Of a DNA stretch of 64,000 nucleotides, positions 36,101-45,499 are shown piece after piece. This DNA comes from Nannocystis sp. GTDB taxonomy: Bacteria; Myxococcota_A; Polyangia; Nannocystales; Nannocystaceae. The stretch lies in the NCBI GenBank assembly GCA_016712315.1, contig JADJRG010000022.1, forward strand, positions 1-64,000. Reading direction: 5' to 3'. Both the position numbers and the translations under genes were made by a program. Under the pieces are notes generated by a model. The model was not told where the DNA came from. It did not search any database and saw only the letters and a list, made by a program, of their open reading frames with translations. Each line of letters begins with the position of its first letter. The first letter of the stretch is position 1.

Positions 36101-38241
36101 CGGAGGCGTAGCAGCCTGGACGCGATCGTGAGGATCCGCCGCCCGATCTCCGCGCGCAGTGCTGCGTCCGCGTGCGGCAGGGACTCCTCGAGGCGGGTGA
36201 GCGCCCGACGGTGTCGGGTTCCCTCGTCGCCGTCCTGGGCGAGCTCGGCCCGCGCCGCGGACATCAGCGTCTCGGCCCGCAACCAACCGCGATCGCGGAT
36301 CGTCAGCGACCGCTCGAGCAGCGCAAGCGACCGCGCCGCGTCACCTGATCCCGCGCGCGCCAGCAATGCATCTGCGGTGACCTTCCACAGCGTTGCCTGT
36401 TGATCCCGGCCTGGTGATGGAAGCCTCTCCGCCTCCTCGTAGTAGGCGAGCGCGTATTCGAGGTCTCGCGCGGGCCCCGAGCGCCAGGCGTTGCCTAGCG
36501 AGATTAACACCGAGTACAGCAGGTCGCCGAACCCATGGCTGCGCGCCAGATTCGCCGCCTCGGTCAGCGCCGCCCGGGCGTTCGTCGCCGCGGATTCGTC
36601 GTCATCGCCGCGGGCGATCCGGAGCTGGTAAACACCGCGGTGATAGAGGGCCTCCACGCGCTCCTCGGGGGTGGCGGCGGCTCGCCCGAGCTCCTCGACG
36701 AGCGTGCCCAGGGCCGTGTCGTCGCGGCGGTCGCGGGATTGCATCAGCGCCGTGTGCTGCTCACGGAGCTCATCGAACCGCGGCGCGGGACGCCGTGCCT
36801 GCAGGCGTTCGACGTACCGCGCCGTCGCCACGGGGAAGGGGCCCTGGCTGCCGAGCTCGACCAGTCGGTAGAGGGTGTCGAGGTCTTCGATGTCGTCACG
36901 CTGGGAGATCCAGTCGAGGAGCGTGTCGGCACGGTCCGGGCGGGCGCGGATCGCCAGGCCGAGTAGGCGCAGCTCCTCGCCGCCGATCGACGCCGCGGCT
37001 GGCGAGGCTGCAGGTGCATCGATCAGGGCGATCAGCCAGTCCGGGGCCGCGTCGTACGGTCCGCGCGGATCGGGCGCGGGCGCTGGGTCGCCGATCCGGC
37101 GCCCGTCGATCCACGCGAGGCGCCGCCACACCTGCGCGAGCAGGCCACTCGCCCCGCGGACACGGGCGAGGAGCGGCCGCACCTGCGCGAGACATGCCGG
37201 GTGGCACAGCGGCCCGGGGCGCAGCAGGCTGATCGCCCCGTTCAGCAACACGGCGTCAGCCTGGTCGTCGGGGAGTTCGGCCGTCACCAGCCAGGCCGCG
37301 CGGGCCGCCTGCTCCGGGGTCGACACGCGGTCCGCCAGGCTCAGCTGAGTCATCCGGATCCGGCCGCGCAGAGAGCGTGCGGCAGCCCGGGCGCGCTCGT
37401 CAGCCAGCAGCGGCCACGCGAGCTCGGCCTGCGCCCACGCTCGATCGACACGCGCCGGGTCCTCCTCTGCCGAGACGAACAGCGCGGTCGCCAGGTCCAG
37501 CCGAATCTCTGCGAGGCGCGCCTCGTCGCCGAGCTCGGCGGCCAGCGCGTCGCACCAGCGGCGCCGCTCGGAGTGCGCGTCGATCGGCAGCGCCGCGACC
37601 AGCAACGCCATGGCCGACCGCCGTAGTTCGCGCTGCGGCAGCTCGGTGAGTCGCCGCAACTCCTCCAGCGCCTCCGTCCGGCGATCAAGCGCGACGAGCA
37701 GCCGCGCCGCGAGTACGGACTGAGCGCCACGTCGGCTCCATTCGAGCGCGAGCACCAGGTGATCGCGCTCGAGCGTGCCGGGGTGGTCGTGAAGCCACAC
37801 CCGAGCGAGCTGGTCGGCATCCTCGTCGGCCGATGTCCGGCCCGCGAGGTATGCCACGAGGTCGCCGACGAACTGGTTCACGCTCTGCCCGGCCGCGGCG
37901 CGAAGGAGGCCCCGACGGAGCCGGACGCGATGGACGGCGTTGAGGGCCACGGCGGTCGCCTCGAGCTCGTCGAGCCGGCGGTCGCGCTCGGTCCAGACGG
38001 CGGTCAGGTCGGCCCGGAGGAGCCCTGCCGCGAGCGTGAGTGCCGGCTCTTCCTGCTGCTGTGCGAGCGCGAGGGCGAGCTCGGCGTGCGTCCGGGCCTC
38101 ATCGATCCGGGCCGCCTCACACATGCACCGCGCGAGGCGTAGGCGGATATGCAGCACGTTTGCGCGGTCGCCCGCCGCGGCGAACGTGTGCAGGGCTTGC
38201 TCGAGCTCGACGATCTCGTCGGCATCGGTCGCTGGCTTCAC
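33136..38241 (-). CDS. TPR-CHAT caspase-like protease (1,701 aa)
   Basis: The start is GTG 38241, which overlaps the upstream stop as GTGA. An upstream extension to 38,745 is Arg/Pro-rich shadow sequence and was dropped. Residues 1 to about 1250 are helical repeats of TPR type (for example LHIRLRLARCMCEAARIDEA). The C-terminal ~300 residues are a CHAT peptidase: catalytic His in VILCHGVTEG (near 33,555) and catalytic Cys in LLLACETGRAG (near 33,420), followed by GARRILAPLWPV. CHAT enzymes are caspase/separase relatives used in bacterial cell-death and anti-phage systems. No membrane segment is present. The adjacent EAD1-like gene should recruit or activate it. Confidence 0.85.
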   Translation of the reverse strand: MKPATDADEIVELEQALHTFAAAGDRANVLHIRLRLARCMCEAARIDEARTHAELALALAQQQEEPALTLAAGLLRADLTAVWTERDRRLDELEATAVALNAVHRVRLRRGLLRAAAGQSVNQFVGDLVAYLAGRTSADEDADQLARVWLHDHPGTLERDHLVLALEWSRRGAQSVLAARLLVALDRRTEALEELRRLTELPQRELRRSAMALLVAALPIDAHSERRRWCDALAAELGDEARLAEIRLDLATALFVSAEEDPARVDRAWAQAELAWPLLADERARAAARSLRGRIRMTQLSLADRVSTPEQAARAAWLVTAELPDDQADAVLLNGAISLLRPGPLCHPACLAQVRPLLARVRGASGLLAQVWRRLAWIDGRRIGDPAPAPDPRGPYDAAPDWLIALIDAPAASPAAASIGGEELRLLGLAIRARPDRADTLLDWISQRDDIEDLDTLYRLVELGSQGPFPVATARYVERLQARRPAPRFDELREQHTALMQSRDRRDDTALGTLVEELGRAAATPEERVEALYHRGVYQLRIARGDDDESAATNARAALTEAANLARSHGFGDLLYSVLISLGNAWRSGPARDLEYALAYYEEAERLPSPGRDQQATLWKVTADALLARAGSGDAARSLALLERSLTIRDRGWLRAETLMSAARAELAQDGDEGTRHRRALTRLEESLPHADAALRAEIGRRILTIASRLLRLRPGDTAATGALTRLESAAPELAAAARYAFAGASHLLDGDERRDVRALLAHPAYMTYTLAIRGMYPERHDTRMLAGLLSSAEQRAAIVERAARKVPDRTELLARADTLAKNQDPVQRPGALLARAEILAYLAARGEDTAVRARDLAGQAEAAIDAIADPRVRVALLLQLASLWAPTNHVSHPVRDFARSAAIAERALALVPADSPLASDATGFLARATRYRSDGDPRVFIERALRLYEQKLRMCERRGDRFGAEQAEVNLEEARSALGHGGEVFNLERSIRRIREIVETQENINPTHLCALARNLTLWGCRHRGDEADRALAEGQHAFASLFARASGLGPGERKDAENYQCIGRAAQAERAGDWATAIDLWRRRLAEDSRTDDPARWATTAHNLADNLVRAHRNLGETLDAVRMCEDVLAIRRRIGEPIHLWETHHLLGDAVRACIPALDLANLGADTRAGLWFQGRAALVDAMDIARGLGGGERLFRSGFVLALLACLATKLPALTETAESAWQAMDEARPFLLHREDDAMRESAVLAEIAALTATMHARNGPIGDVDGCAFVLGGEGAWGVSRWLVRATGCTQRRLNARWRRPVDVDPSTWTTWIAAVRSGDPLRIAPALAAVRAGTPDFLSGEPTLAGLSTWLRAAPDAAAFVVLPTRLGLLAAIYDGADELRCHVAALTTALPQALREQIAVEADEAPACYDEAVAWGRSALVAPLVAVHARLVRRVLWCVSGPIRGVSPHDLWPGVSVTLASDPAIHTTPAPASLTTAIVVADPGAGAAGELPGIVEAGAALAREVVGADLRVRLGRGAAYGRVLGLDCPGLLDAPPEPDGVLQDLVECKRIVILCHGVTEGVDNAAVLLLDAEGREARLDLRRIAEDPRSFAGATVLLLACETGRAGPWIHRAAGFPGVLLACGARRILAPLWPVFCDVALTVGRTVLRALDRGTSPADVLAELVDQARVAALTDRHAWRQFHSLRAFTVWDG

Positions 38242-39002
38242 CACTGGATAGGCTCCGAGAACGCAGAGGCCCCCTCGCCGGCGAGGAACCCGAACCGGAG
38301 GGTGTAGCGCCCGCAGTGCCCGGGCGGGACCTTTTGCGCCCCGGCACGAAGCACATGGCAGCGGATCTCGAGCATGTGGACGGCGTCCGGGGGCAAGACG
38401 TACACCGGCTCGGCGGAGAATTCCCTCCGTCCGCCCTGAGCGGGGAGTTCGAGATCCCACGCCTCCGCCGGTGCGATCGGCCTGGGCGGCGAGAGGAGCA
38501 TCCAGGACTCGTGGCAGACTGCTTCGAGGACGACCGAGGTCAGGGTCAGCGAGCCCGGAGATTCGTTCTTCAGGGTGAAGCGGAGCGCCGGCAGCGACCC
38601 CAGGCGGATGTCGATCAGGCGAAGCCCACCGACGGTCTGGCGCGCCTCGGGACTGAGATACGCCAGCGTGCCGGCGAGGGTCCGCGATGCGGGCGCCTCG
38701 TTCGTGTCCGCTAGGCTCGTCGGGGTCACGAGCACGTCGTTCCATCGGGCGTGAACGCCGGCGATGTCTGCGGCGCGACCCGGCCGGAGTGCGACCAGCC
38801 GCTCGAACAGCTCCCTGTCGATCTTGCCGCGTCGCCTGAGCGCCGCGACCGCTTCGTGGGCGAGCACCACCGGCGACGAGGACGACGGCAACGCGACGAG
38901 CAGCTCGCGGTCCCCGACGCTCGTCAGCATCTGTCGCAGCTCCGGCTCGGAGAACAGGTCGAGGAGGAGATCAGCCAGCACGTCCTCTCTCTCGTGGGCC
39001 AT
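38238..39002 (-). CDS. EAD1-like death-fold adaptor with C-terminal beta domain
   Basis: 254 aa from ATG 39002 (MAHEREDVLADLLLDLFSEP). The upstream in-frame extension is not protein-like. Residues 1-80 match the effector-associated domain 1 pattern: a LLDLFSEPELRQMLTSVGD helix pair, LPSSSSPVVLAHEAVAALRR, GKIDRELFERLVALRP. EAD1 is a death-domain-like homotypic adaptor known to link STAND NTPases and caspase-like effectors in bacterial conflict systems. Residues 105-254 are an all-beta, probably Ig/C2-like region of unknown ligand (LRFTLKNESPGSLTL). It is the first gene of a two-gene operon with the CHAT protease (4-bp overlap). Confidence 0.75.
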   Translation of the reverse strand: MAHEREDVLADLLLDLFSEPELRQMLTSVGDRELLVALPSSSSPVVLAHEAVAALRRRGKIDRELFERLVALRPGRAADIAGVHARWNDVLVTPTSLADTNEAPASRTLAGTLAYLSPEARQTVGGLRLIDIRLGSLPALRFTLKNESPGSLTLTSVVLEAVCHESWMLLSPPRPIAPAEAWDLELPAQGGRREFSAEPVYVLPPDAVHMLEIRCHVLRAGAQKVPPGHCGRYTLRFGFLAGEGASAFSEPIQW

Positions 39003-39355
39003 TGGTCCGTAGTATCGCCGATTTCGCGGGCGCCCTCGCCGGCCCGGAGAACTTCCTGGTCCTCTCCTCGACCTTCCAGCAGGCGGCGATCCTCGCCCCG
39101 GACGGGACGGGCGTCGTCCCGCCCGGCCCGGTCGGCCAGGCGGCGCCGCCCTTCCAGGCGACAAGGAGCCTGCGCCTGCACGATCCCGCAGTAGGAGCGG
39201 CGAGGTCCTGGCCCGGCGGGCGAAGCTGCGCCGCTTCGACTCGCGCTGGCCCTCGATCCAGAGGCCTGGCCGACCGTGTACGTCCTCGGTGATCGCCGTG
39301 AGGATCAACTCGACCTCGAGGGCGTCGCCGCGAGCCCCGCGGCGCGGAAGCGAAG
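39002..39355 (+). pseudogene. Decayed plus-strand gene fragment
   Basis: The plus strand reads SIADFAGALAGPENFLVLSS then FQQAAILAPDGT, shifts frame, and later reads EAWPTVYVLGDRREDQLDLE. Both pieces are protein-like, but no single frame spans them and no start remains. It is followed by a terminator at 39,419. The rest of the 39,003-39,552 gap holds only low-complexity G/C sequence and two hairpins. Confidence 0.4.
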
Positions 39356-39418
39356 GGCCGGGCGGCGGGCGAGCGCGGCGGCGAGGGGGCGAGGGGGCGA
39401 GGGGCTTTGCCTGCGGTG

Positions 39419-39438
39419 AAGACCTAGGAGGTCTTTTT
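39419..39438 (+). terminator. Rho-independent terminator
   Basis: A 7-bp perfect stem (AAGACCT / AGGTCTT) with a 3-nt loop runs directly into a T-run, reading rightward. It probably served the decayed gene at 39,002-39,355. Confidence 0.7.
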
Positions 39439-39454
39439 CGCTGAAATCCTGCGA

Positions 39455-39472
39455 GGCGGCCTTCAGGCCGCC
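39455..39472 (-). terminator. GC-rich hairpin downstream of the 39553 gene
   Basis: GGCGGCC-TTCA-GGCCGCC, a perfect 7-bp stem with a tetraloop, located about 80 bp beyond the stop of the minus-strand gene. No T-run follows, so it may act as an RNA-stabilising end or a weak terminator. Confidence 0.45.
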
Positions 39473-39552
39473 GACCTCCCTCTCGCCCAAACTTGCGACC
39501 ACCTGGTTACGGCGCGCACCGCAGACGAACGATGAGCGAATGAGGTCCGGAC

Positions 39553-40212
39553 TTAGGCAGGTGAACGCCTGAAATGCACAACCCTGTCGAGCAACTGCAG
39601 ATCGTGAAAGTCCTCAGGGCGCAACAACCGTTCGTCTTCGAACGCTCCCGCTGTCTCGGCATCAAATGCTGCGAGAAACTCTCCCAGTTCCTTCAGAAGA
39701 TGTTCTGAGGGCGCCAAGTTAGTGGCCTTGTACCATTCGTTCCCGTATTGATCCGAAAATCGCCCATTTTTCAAGGGTCTGAGCAGGACGCTGTCACGCG
39801 TGCAAACCGCGGCAGCAGCAATCAAGGTGGCCGTGTCGTCAATTCGGCCCGTAGCCATCGGGTGCACGACATGGGTGGAAAAAATCGAAGGGGTTTGGTG
39901 AGCAATAAGGTCAATCCCCTCACCGCTCCGCGCAAGTCGGATTTCACGCCGCGAAGCCCGCCACGTGGCTCGCTCTTCTCGTACCCATTGCCGATGCGCT
40001 CGCTGGAGCGCGAAGGCATCGGAAATTTCACGGCGCTGGTGAGTCAGAGCGATTGCAACACGAGCAATCGCCGATACGAGCGCAGCAACGCCTACGAAGA
40101 GCCCGACGCCAAGAGCCTTGGCTTCCTTCGGTTCGGCAAGGACCGTCGCGCCGATGGCAGCTGTTGCGGCCCAGCTGGCTCCAACAATTACTTGTCGTCG
40201 TGTTGCAGGCAT
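39553..40212 (-). CDS. Orphan protein with Tat-like signal/anchor, unknown
   Basis: 219 aa from ATG 40212; an in-frame ATG at 40290 is possible. The N-terminus MPATRRQVIVGASWAATAA has twin arginines followed by a hydrophobic stretch, then a second hydrophobic helix (ALGVGLFVGVAALVSAIARV). That suggests a Tat signal or a two-helix membrane anchor. The rest is soluble: a charged helix (WVREERATWRASRREIRLAR), a beta region with FSDQYGNEWYKATNLAPSEH and an acidic C-terminus. No family is recognised. It sits between the CHAT operon and integrase 2 and is probably island cargo. Confidence 0.55.
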   Translation of the reverse strand: MPATRRQVIVGASWAATAAIGATVLAEPKEAKALGVGLFVGVAALVSAIARVAIALTHQRREISDAFALQRAHRQWVREERATWRASRREIRLARSGEGIDLIAHQTPSIFSTHVVHPMATGRIDDTATLIAAAAVCTRDSVLLRPLKNGRFSDQYGNEWYKATNLAPSEHLLKELGEFLAAFDAETAGAFEDERLLRPEDFHDLQLLDRVVHFRRSPA

Positions 40213-40524
40213 TGTCGGACGATACGCATATGCATCGGTGGATGCAACCCCCTGCGGCGTGCGTTTTTTCACATTGACATCCGCTCGCACGACCTGGTGT
40301 GGAGCCCTGCTGGCTACGCGCTCATCGCTCTCGGCGGCACGATGGGGAACGTGGCTTTCTCGGTGCGAGCCTACTCGACCGCGCAGAGCGATCCCTTATG
40401 GAGCTACCCCGCGATCCAACTGCGACCGCACCCGCTCACCGCCACGAATTCCCCGTGCGCGATCGCCCCTTCATGCGCTACGTTTCGCGCGCCAAGCCCG
40501 CATCACGCAGACAGGCAACCAGCC

Positions 40525-41943
40525 GTGAGCGTGCGAAGAGAAGTACGCCGTCGCCAGGACGGCAGCGAGCGAGTCATGTACATCGTCGACATCAAGCTCC
40601 AACACCCTGACGGGGAGATCGTCCGAGTCCGTAAGGTCTCGCCGGTCGCCAACCTCCGCGGGGCCAGGGCCTACGAGCGCGAGCTCCGCGAGGCCCTCAT
40701 GGAGCGCCGCGAGCCGCCTGGTGAGGCCGCGGCGGTGTTGATCACCCCGTCCACTCAGGAGGTCCACCACGAGCAACCACAACCATCGCCGAGGGCCGCC
40801 ACCCGCTGCTCATCGGCCCCTCGGATGACCCCCAAGGGAGCCGTCCTGCGGGAACCGACGCTGTCGTCACCACCGACGCCTGCCGGCCCGAGGGCCCCGA
40901 CCTTCGCGGAGTTCCTCACCGAGTTCATGCGCTACCAGGCCAGCCCTGCCGCCTCGCGCCGAGGCGCGAACAAGCCCGGCGAGCTGCGCGAGAAGCAGCG
41001 CGTGTTCGACAACCACCTGCTACCCGCCTTCGGGTCGCTGCGCCTCGATCAGATCTCACCGAGGATGATCGACCGCTACATCGCCGCCAAGTCGTCGCCC
41101 GCGACGGCGAAGCCATCGACGCGGAGGGCCCGCTTCGGCGAGCCGCTCGCGCCCGCGACGGTGTCCAACCACATCATCCTCCTCCGCCGCGTCCTCAGCG
41201 TCGCGCACCGCTGGGAGCTGATCGACCGCGTGCCGGCGATCCACTGCCCCGCGCCCGGCGCCGCGCGCACCGACTTCCTCACCTTCGCCGAGGCGGATCG
41301 TTTCCTCGGCGCGGCCGAGGCCGACTGGCGCCCCCTCCTACTCCTGGCCATTCGGACAGGTCTGCGACTCGGCGAGATCCGGGCGCTGAGGTGGCGAGAC
41401 CTACACATCGACCCTGGGTATCTCCGGGTCGAGCGCAACCTGACCAAGTCTGGCTACGGCCAGCCGAAGTCTGGCAAGGCGCGCACGGTGGAGATGTCGA
41501 TCGACCTACGGGACGCCATGAGGGCGCACCCGCGGGCTCGAAGCCCTGAAGATCTGGTCTTCTGCCAGGCAGACGGCCGCCCCTGGAGCGAGGGTCAAGT
41601 GTACCGAGCGGTCAAGGCCACGGCGAAGCGAGCGGCACTCCGCCGCGACGTCCACCCACACATGCTGCGGCACACCTTCGCCTCCCACTGCGTCATGCGA
41701 GGGATCCCCCTCGCGGTCGTCCGCGAGTGGCTCGGCCACGCCGAGTCACGCATGACGGAGCGCTACGCCCACCTCGCCCCCGAGGTGCGCTCGAGCTTCG
41801 TCGACCGGCTCGCCGGCCCCCCGATCGGGGAGCCCACGACAGGTTCCCGGGGCAACGGCCCAGGCGACCAGCCCGAGGGCCGGGGCAACATAGGGGCAAC
41901 GGCTAGGCCCCAAAACGGAAAAACGCTGCCTAGGGGGTCCTAG
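40525..41943 (+). CDS. Tyrosine recombinase/integrase 2, tRNA-proximal
   Basis: 472 aa from GTG 40525, chosen because VSVRREVRRRQDGSERVMYI aligns with the N-terminus of integrase 1. It is longer than integrase 1 because of a Pro-rich linker (residues ~75-130) and a Gly-rich C-terminal tail. Catalytic residues are complete: RTGLRLGEIRALRW, PKSGKARTVEM, HMLRHTFASHC, WLGHAES, MTERYAHL. The stop lies 15 bp from the 3' end of tRNA-Val, the normal position for an integrase that inserts its element at a tRNA end. The upstream 40,291-40,524 shows no excisionase gene and nothing else I can assign. Confidence 0.9.
   Translation: MSVRREVRRRQDGSERVMYIVDIKLQHPDGEIVRVRKVSPVANLRGARAYERELREALMERREPPGEAAAVLITPSTQEVHHEQPQPSPRAATRCSSAPRMTPKGAVLREPTLSSPPTPAGPRAPTFAEFLTEFMRYQASPAASRRGANKPGELREKQRVFDNHLLPAFGSLRLDQISPRMIDRYIAAKSSPATAKPSTRRARFGEPLAPATVSNHIILLRRVLSVAHRWELIDRVPAIHCPAPGAARTDFLTFAEADRFLGAAEADWRPLLLLAIRTGLRLGEIRALRWRDLHIDPGYLRVERNLTKSGYGQPKSGKARTVEMSIDLRDAMRAHPRARSPEDLVFCQADGRPWSEGQVYRAVKATAKRAALRRDVHPHMLRHTFASHCVMRGIPLAVVREWLGHAESRMTERYAHLAPEVRSSFVDRLAGPPIGEPTTGSRGNGPGDQPEGRGNIGATARPQNGKTLPRGS
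41833..41861 (+). repeat. 29-bp direct repeat, right copy
   Basis: Matches 33,001-33,029 with one substitution, same orientation. It lies inside the 3' end of the integrase 2 gene, about 100 bp from tRNA-Val. Confidence 0.7.
41849..41900 (+). repeat. Triplicate GGGGCAAC motif near the presumed attachment site
   Basis: GGGGCAAC occurs at 41,849, 41,882 and 41,893, just inside the tRNA end of the island. One more copy is at 33,017. Closely spaced short repeats beside a tRNA attachment core are typical of integrase arm-type sites. Protein binding is inferred. Confidence 0.4.
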
Positions 41944-41953
41944 ACAGCGTTTT
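41919..41953. terminator. Bidirectional hairpin between integrase 2 and tRNA-Val
   Basis: AAAACGCTG (41,920-41,928) pairs with CAGCGTTTT (41,945-41,953), with an inner CTAGG/CCTAG stem. A- and T-runs on the two arms make it a plausible terminator in both directions, ending integrase mRNA and the minus-strand tRNA transcript. It overlaps the integrase stop codon. Confidence 0.8.
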
Positions 41954-41958
41954 AAGGG

Positions 41959-42030
41959 TGGGCGCGACAGGTGTCGAACCTGTGACTTCCACCGTGTGAA
42001 GGTGGCACTCTACCACTGAGTTACGCGCCC
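41959..42030 (-). tRNA. tRNA-Val(CAC)
   Basis: 72 nt on the minus strand. Acceptor stem GGGCGCG/CGCGCCC with discriminator A, a D-arm with AGTGGTAG, anticodon stem CCACC/GGTGG around the 7-nt loop TTCACAC (anticodon CAC, Val GTG codons), and T-arm ACAGG-TTCGACA-CCTGT. CCA is not fully encoded. Its 3' end faces integrase 2, so it is the probable attB of the island. A second copy of its 3' end is not visible in the window, so the far attachment site likely lies outside it or has decayed. Confidence 0.93.
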
Positions 42031-42046
42031 GGTGTTGAGGTCGAGC

Positions 42047-42075
42047 TTTCTAGCGCCTCTCGGATCCCTTGGCAA
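42047..42075 (-). promoter_or_regulatory. Sigma-70-like promoter of tRNA-Val
   Basis: On the minus strand TTGCCA and TAGAAA are separated by 17 bp, with the -10 about 17 bp upstream of the tRNA 5' end. Confidence 0.55.
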
Positions 42076-42112
42076 GCGCGTTTTTCGGGCGGGGATCAGC
42101 GCCGACCCCGCA

Positions 42113-43393
42113 CTAGCGTTGAGCGAGCAGCCAGTAGGTCGTCATCGGGCCCAGGCCTTTCACCTTGATCGCCCCGCGGCGCGCCAGGATGAAGCCCTGG
42201 TTGAGGGACGCGGCCGCGGCCTCATCGACCTGGATCATCCCTGGCAGCCCGTGCGACTCCATGCGGCTCGCGGTGTTGACGGTCGCGCCCCACAGGTCGT
42301 ATGCGAGCTTCCGGGTGCCGAGCACGCCTGCGACCACGGGTCCGCTCGCGATCCCGATCCGGACGGCCAGCGGGGTACCCAGCTCCTCACTGATCGCAGC
42401 CACGCAGGGAAGCATCGCCAGCGCCATCACGGCGATCGGCGTCGCGTGGTCATCGAGGCGGATCGGCGCCCCTGCCACGGCCATGTAGGCGTCGCCGATC
42501 GTCTTGATCTTCTCGATCCCGAAGCGATCGCTGAGAGAATCGAACGCCGTGAAGATCCGGCTCAGCAGCGCCACCACCGCTTCTGCGGGGACGGACGCTG
42601 AGCGCTCGGTGAAGCCCACCAGATCGGCGAACAGCACCGTCACGGACTCGAAGCGCTCCGCGATCTCAGCCTCCCCCTGCCCTAGCCGCTGCGCGATCGG
42701 CCTCGGTAGCGTATTGATCAAGAGTCGCTCGTGGCGCTCGATCGCCGCTGACAGCTCACGCGTCCGCGCCGCCACCTTCGCCTCCAGCGCTGCGTTGGCC
42801 CGCATCAGCGCCTCATCGAGCCGAGCGCGGCCGATCCGCGACGCTGTCATCGACGCGATCGTCGTCAAGATCTCGAGGTGACTCTGCGTGAAGAAGCCCG
42901 CCTGTGAGTGCTCTGAGTCCAGCACCCCGATCACCGCGTCATCGAAGAAGATCGGGATCGCCAATTCGGACAGCCGCGCCTGGTCGTCGGTGATGTAGCG
43001 CGGATCCTCTCGCGTATCAGCGATCACCGCCGGTTCGCCTGTCGCCGCCACCCAGCCGACGATCCCTCTGCCCACTGGGATCGTGATCGGCGCCAGGATC
43101 TCGCGCCCCTTCGGGTTCTTCGGCCCGAACGCGGCCCGCTGCACCAGCGTCGTCCCTGGCGGGTCTAACAGATAGATCACGCAGTCTTCGAGACCCAGCC
43201 GCGCGACCGCGTTGTTCGCCACGTCCCACAGGATGTCATCCAGATCTGTCTGAGTGAACAGCAGCGACGACGCGAAGAAGTTCACCACGTCCAAGTTGCG
43301 CGCCTTCGCCTCGAGCGCCGCGTTCGCCCGGCGGAGCGCGGCGATCTCCGAAGCGACCTCCTCCTCCTCATCACCTCGCGGTCCCGCAGCCAT
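42113..43393 (-). CDS. GAF domain-class III adenylate cyclase
   Basis: 426 aa from ATG 43393 (MAAGPRGDEEEEV); longer in-frame starts would run into the acs promoter. Residues 1-40 are a coiled coil, 45-190 a GAF domain (IYLLDPPGTTLVQ ... PVGRGIVGWVAATGEPAVI, SELAIPIFFDDAVIGVLD), then a signalling helix, and 265-420 a class III cyclase. Metal Asp residues are in LFADLVGF and TIGDAYMA, and the adenine-specifying Lys and Asp are in EKIKTIGD and AYDLWG, so cAMP is the predicted product. No membrane helix is present. It is divergent from acs, with 88 bp between the starts. Confidence 0.88.
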   Translation of the reverse strand: MAAGPRGDEEEEVASEIAALRRANAALEAKARNLDVVNFFASSLLFTQTDLDDILWDVANNAVARLGLEDCVIYLLDPPGTTLVQRAAFGPKNPKGREILAPITIPVGRGIVGWVAATGEPAVIADTREDPRYITDDQARLSELAIPIFFDDAVIGVLDSEHSQAGFFTQSHLEILTTIASMTASRIGRARLDEALMRANAALEAKVAARTRELSAAIERHERLLINTLPRPIAQRLGQGEAEIAERFESVTVLFADLVGFTERSASVPAEAVVALLSRIFTAFDSLSDRFGIEKIKTIGDAYMAVAGAPIRLDDHATPIAVMALAMLPCVAAISEELGTPLAVRIGIASGPVVAGVLGTRKLAYDLWGATVNTASRMESHGLPGMIQVDEAAAASLNQGFILARRGAIKVKGLGPMTTYWLLAQR

Positions 43394-43481
43394 CGCGTCG
43401 CACAGGTTATCGACCGCCCCGCTCGCTGCGAAGCCACGCCCTGATTGAGCTTTTCCGCGCCATGTGCCAGCCTCTCGTCGG

Positions 43482-45416
<1,935 letters not shown>

Positions 45417-45499
45417 GCGCGTCGGCGCGCGCGCACCTCGCACGCCGCGCGCCTCATGAGGGTCCGCCCCTGTTACCCTCCATCGTAGACAGGAGCGAC

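Noticed and set aside
38242..38745. N-terminal extension of the CHAT protein up to 38,745
   Set aside because: The 168 extra residues are Arg/Pro/Gly shadow sequence overlapping the EAD1 gene, and a GTG at 38,241 gives the expected 4-bp overlap.
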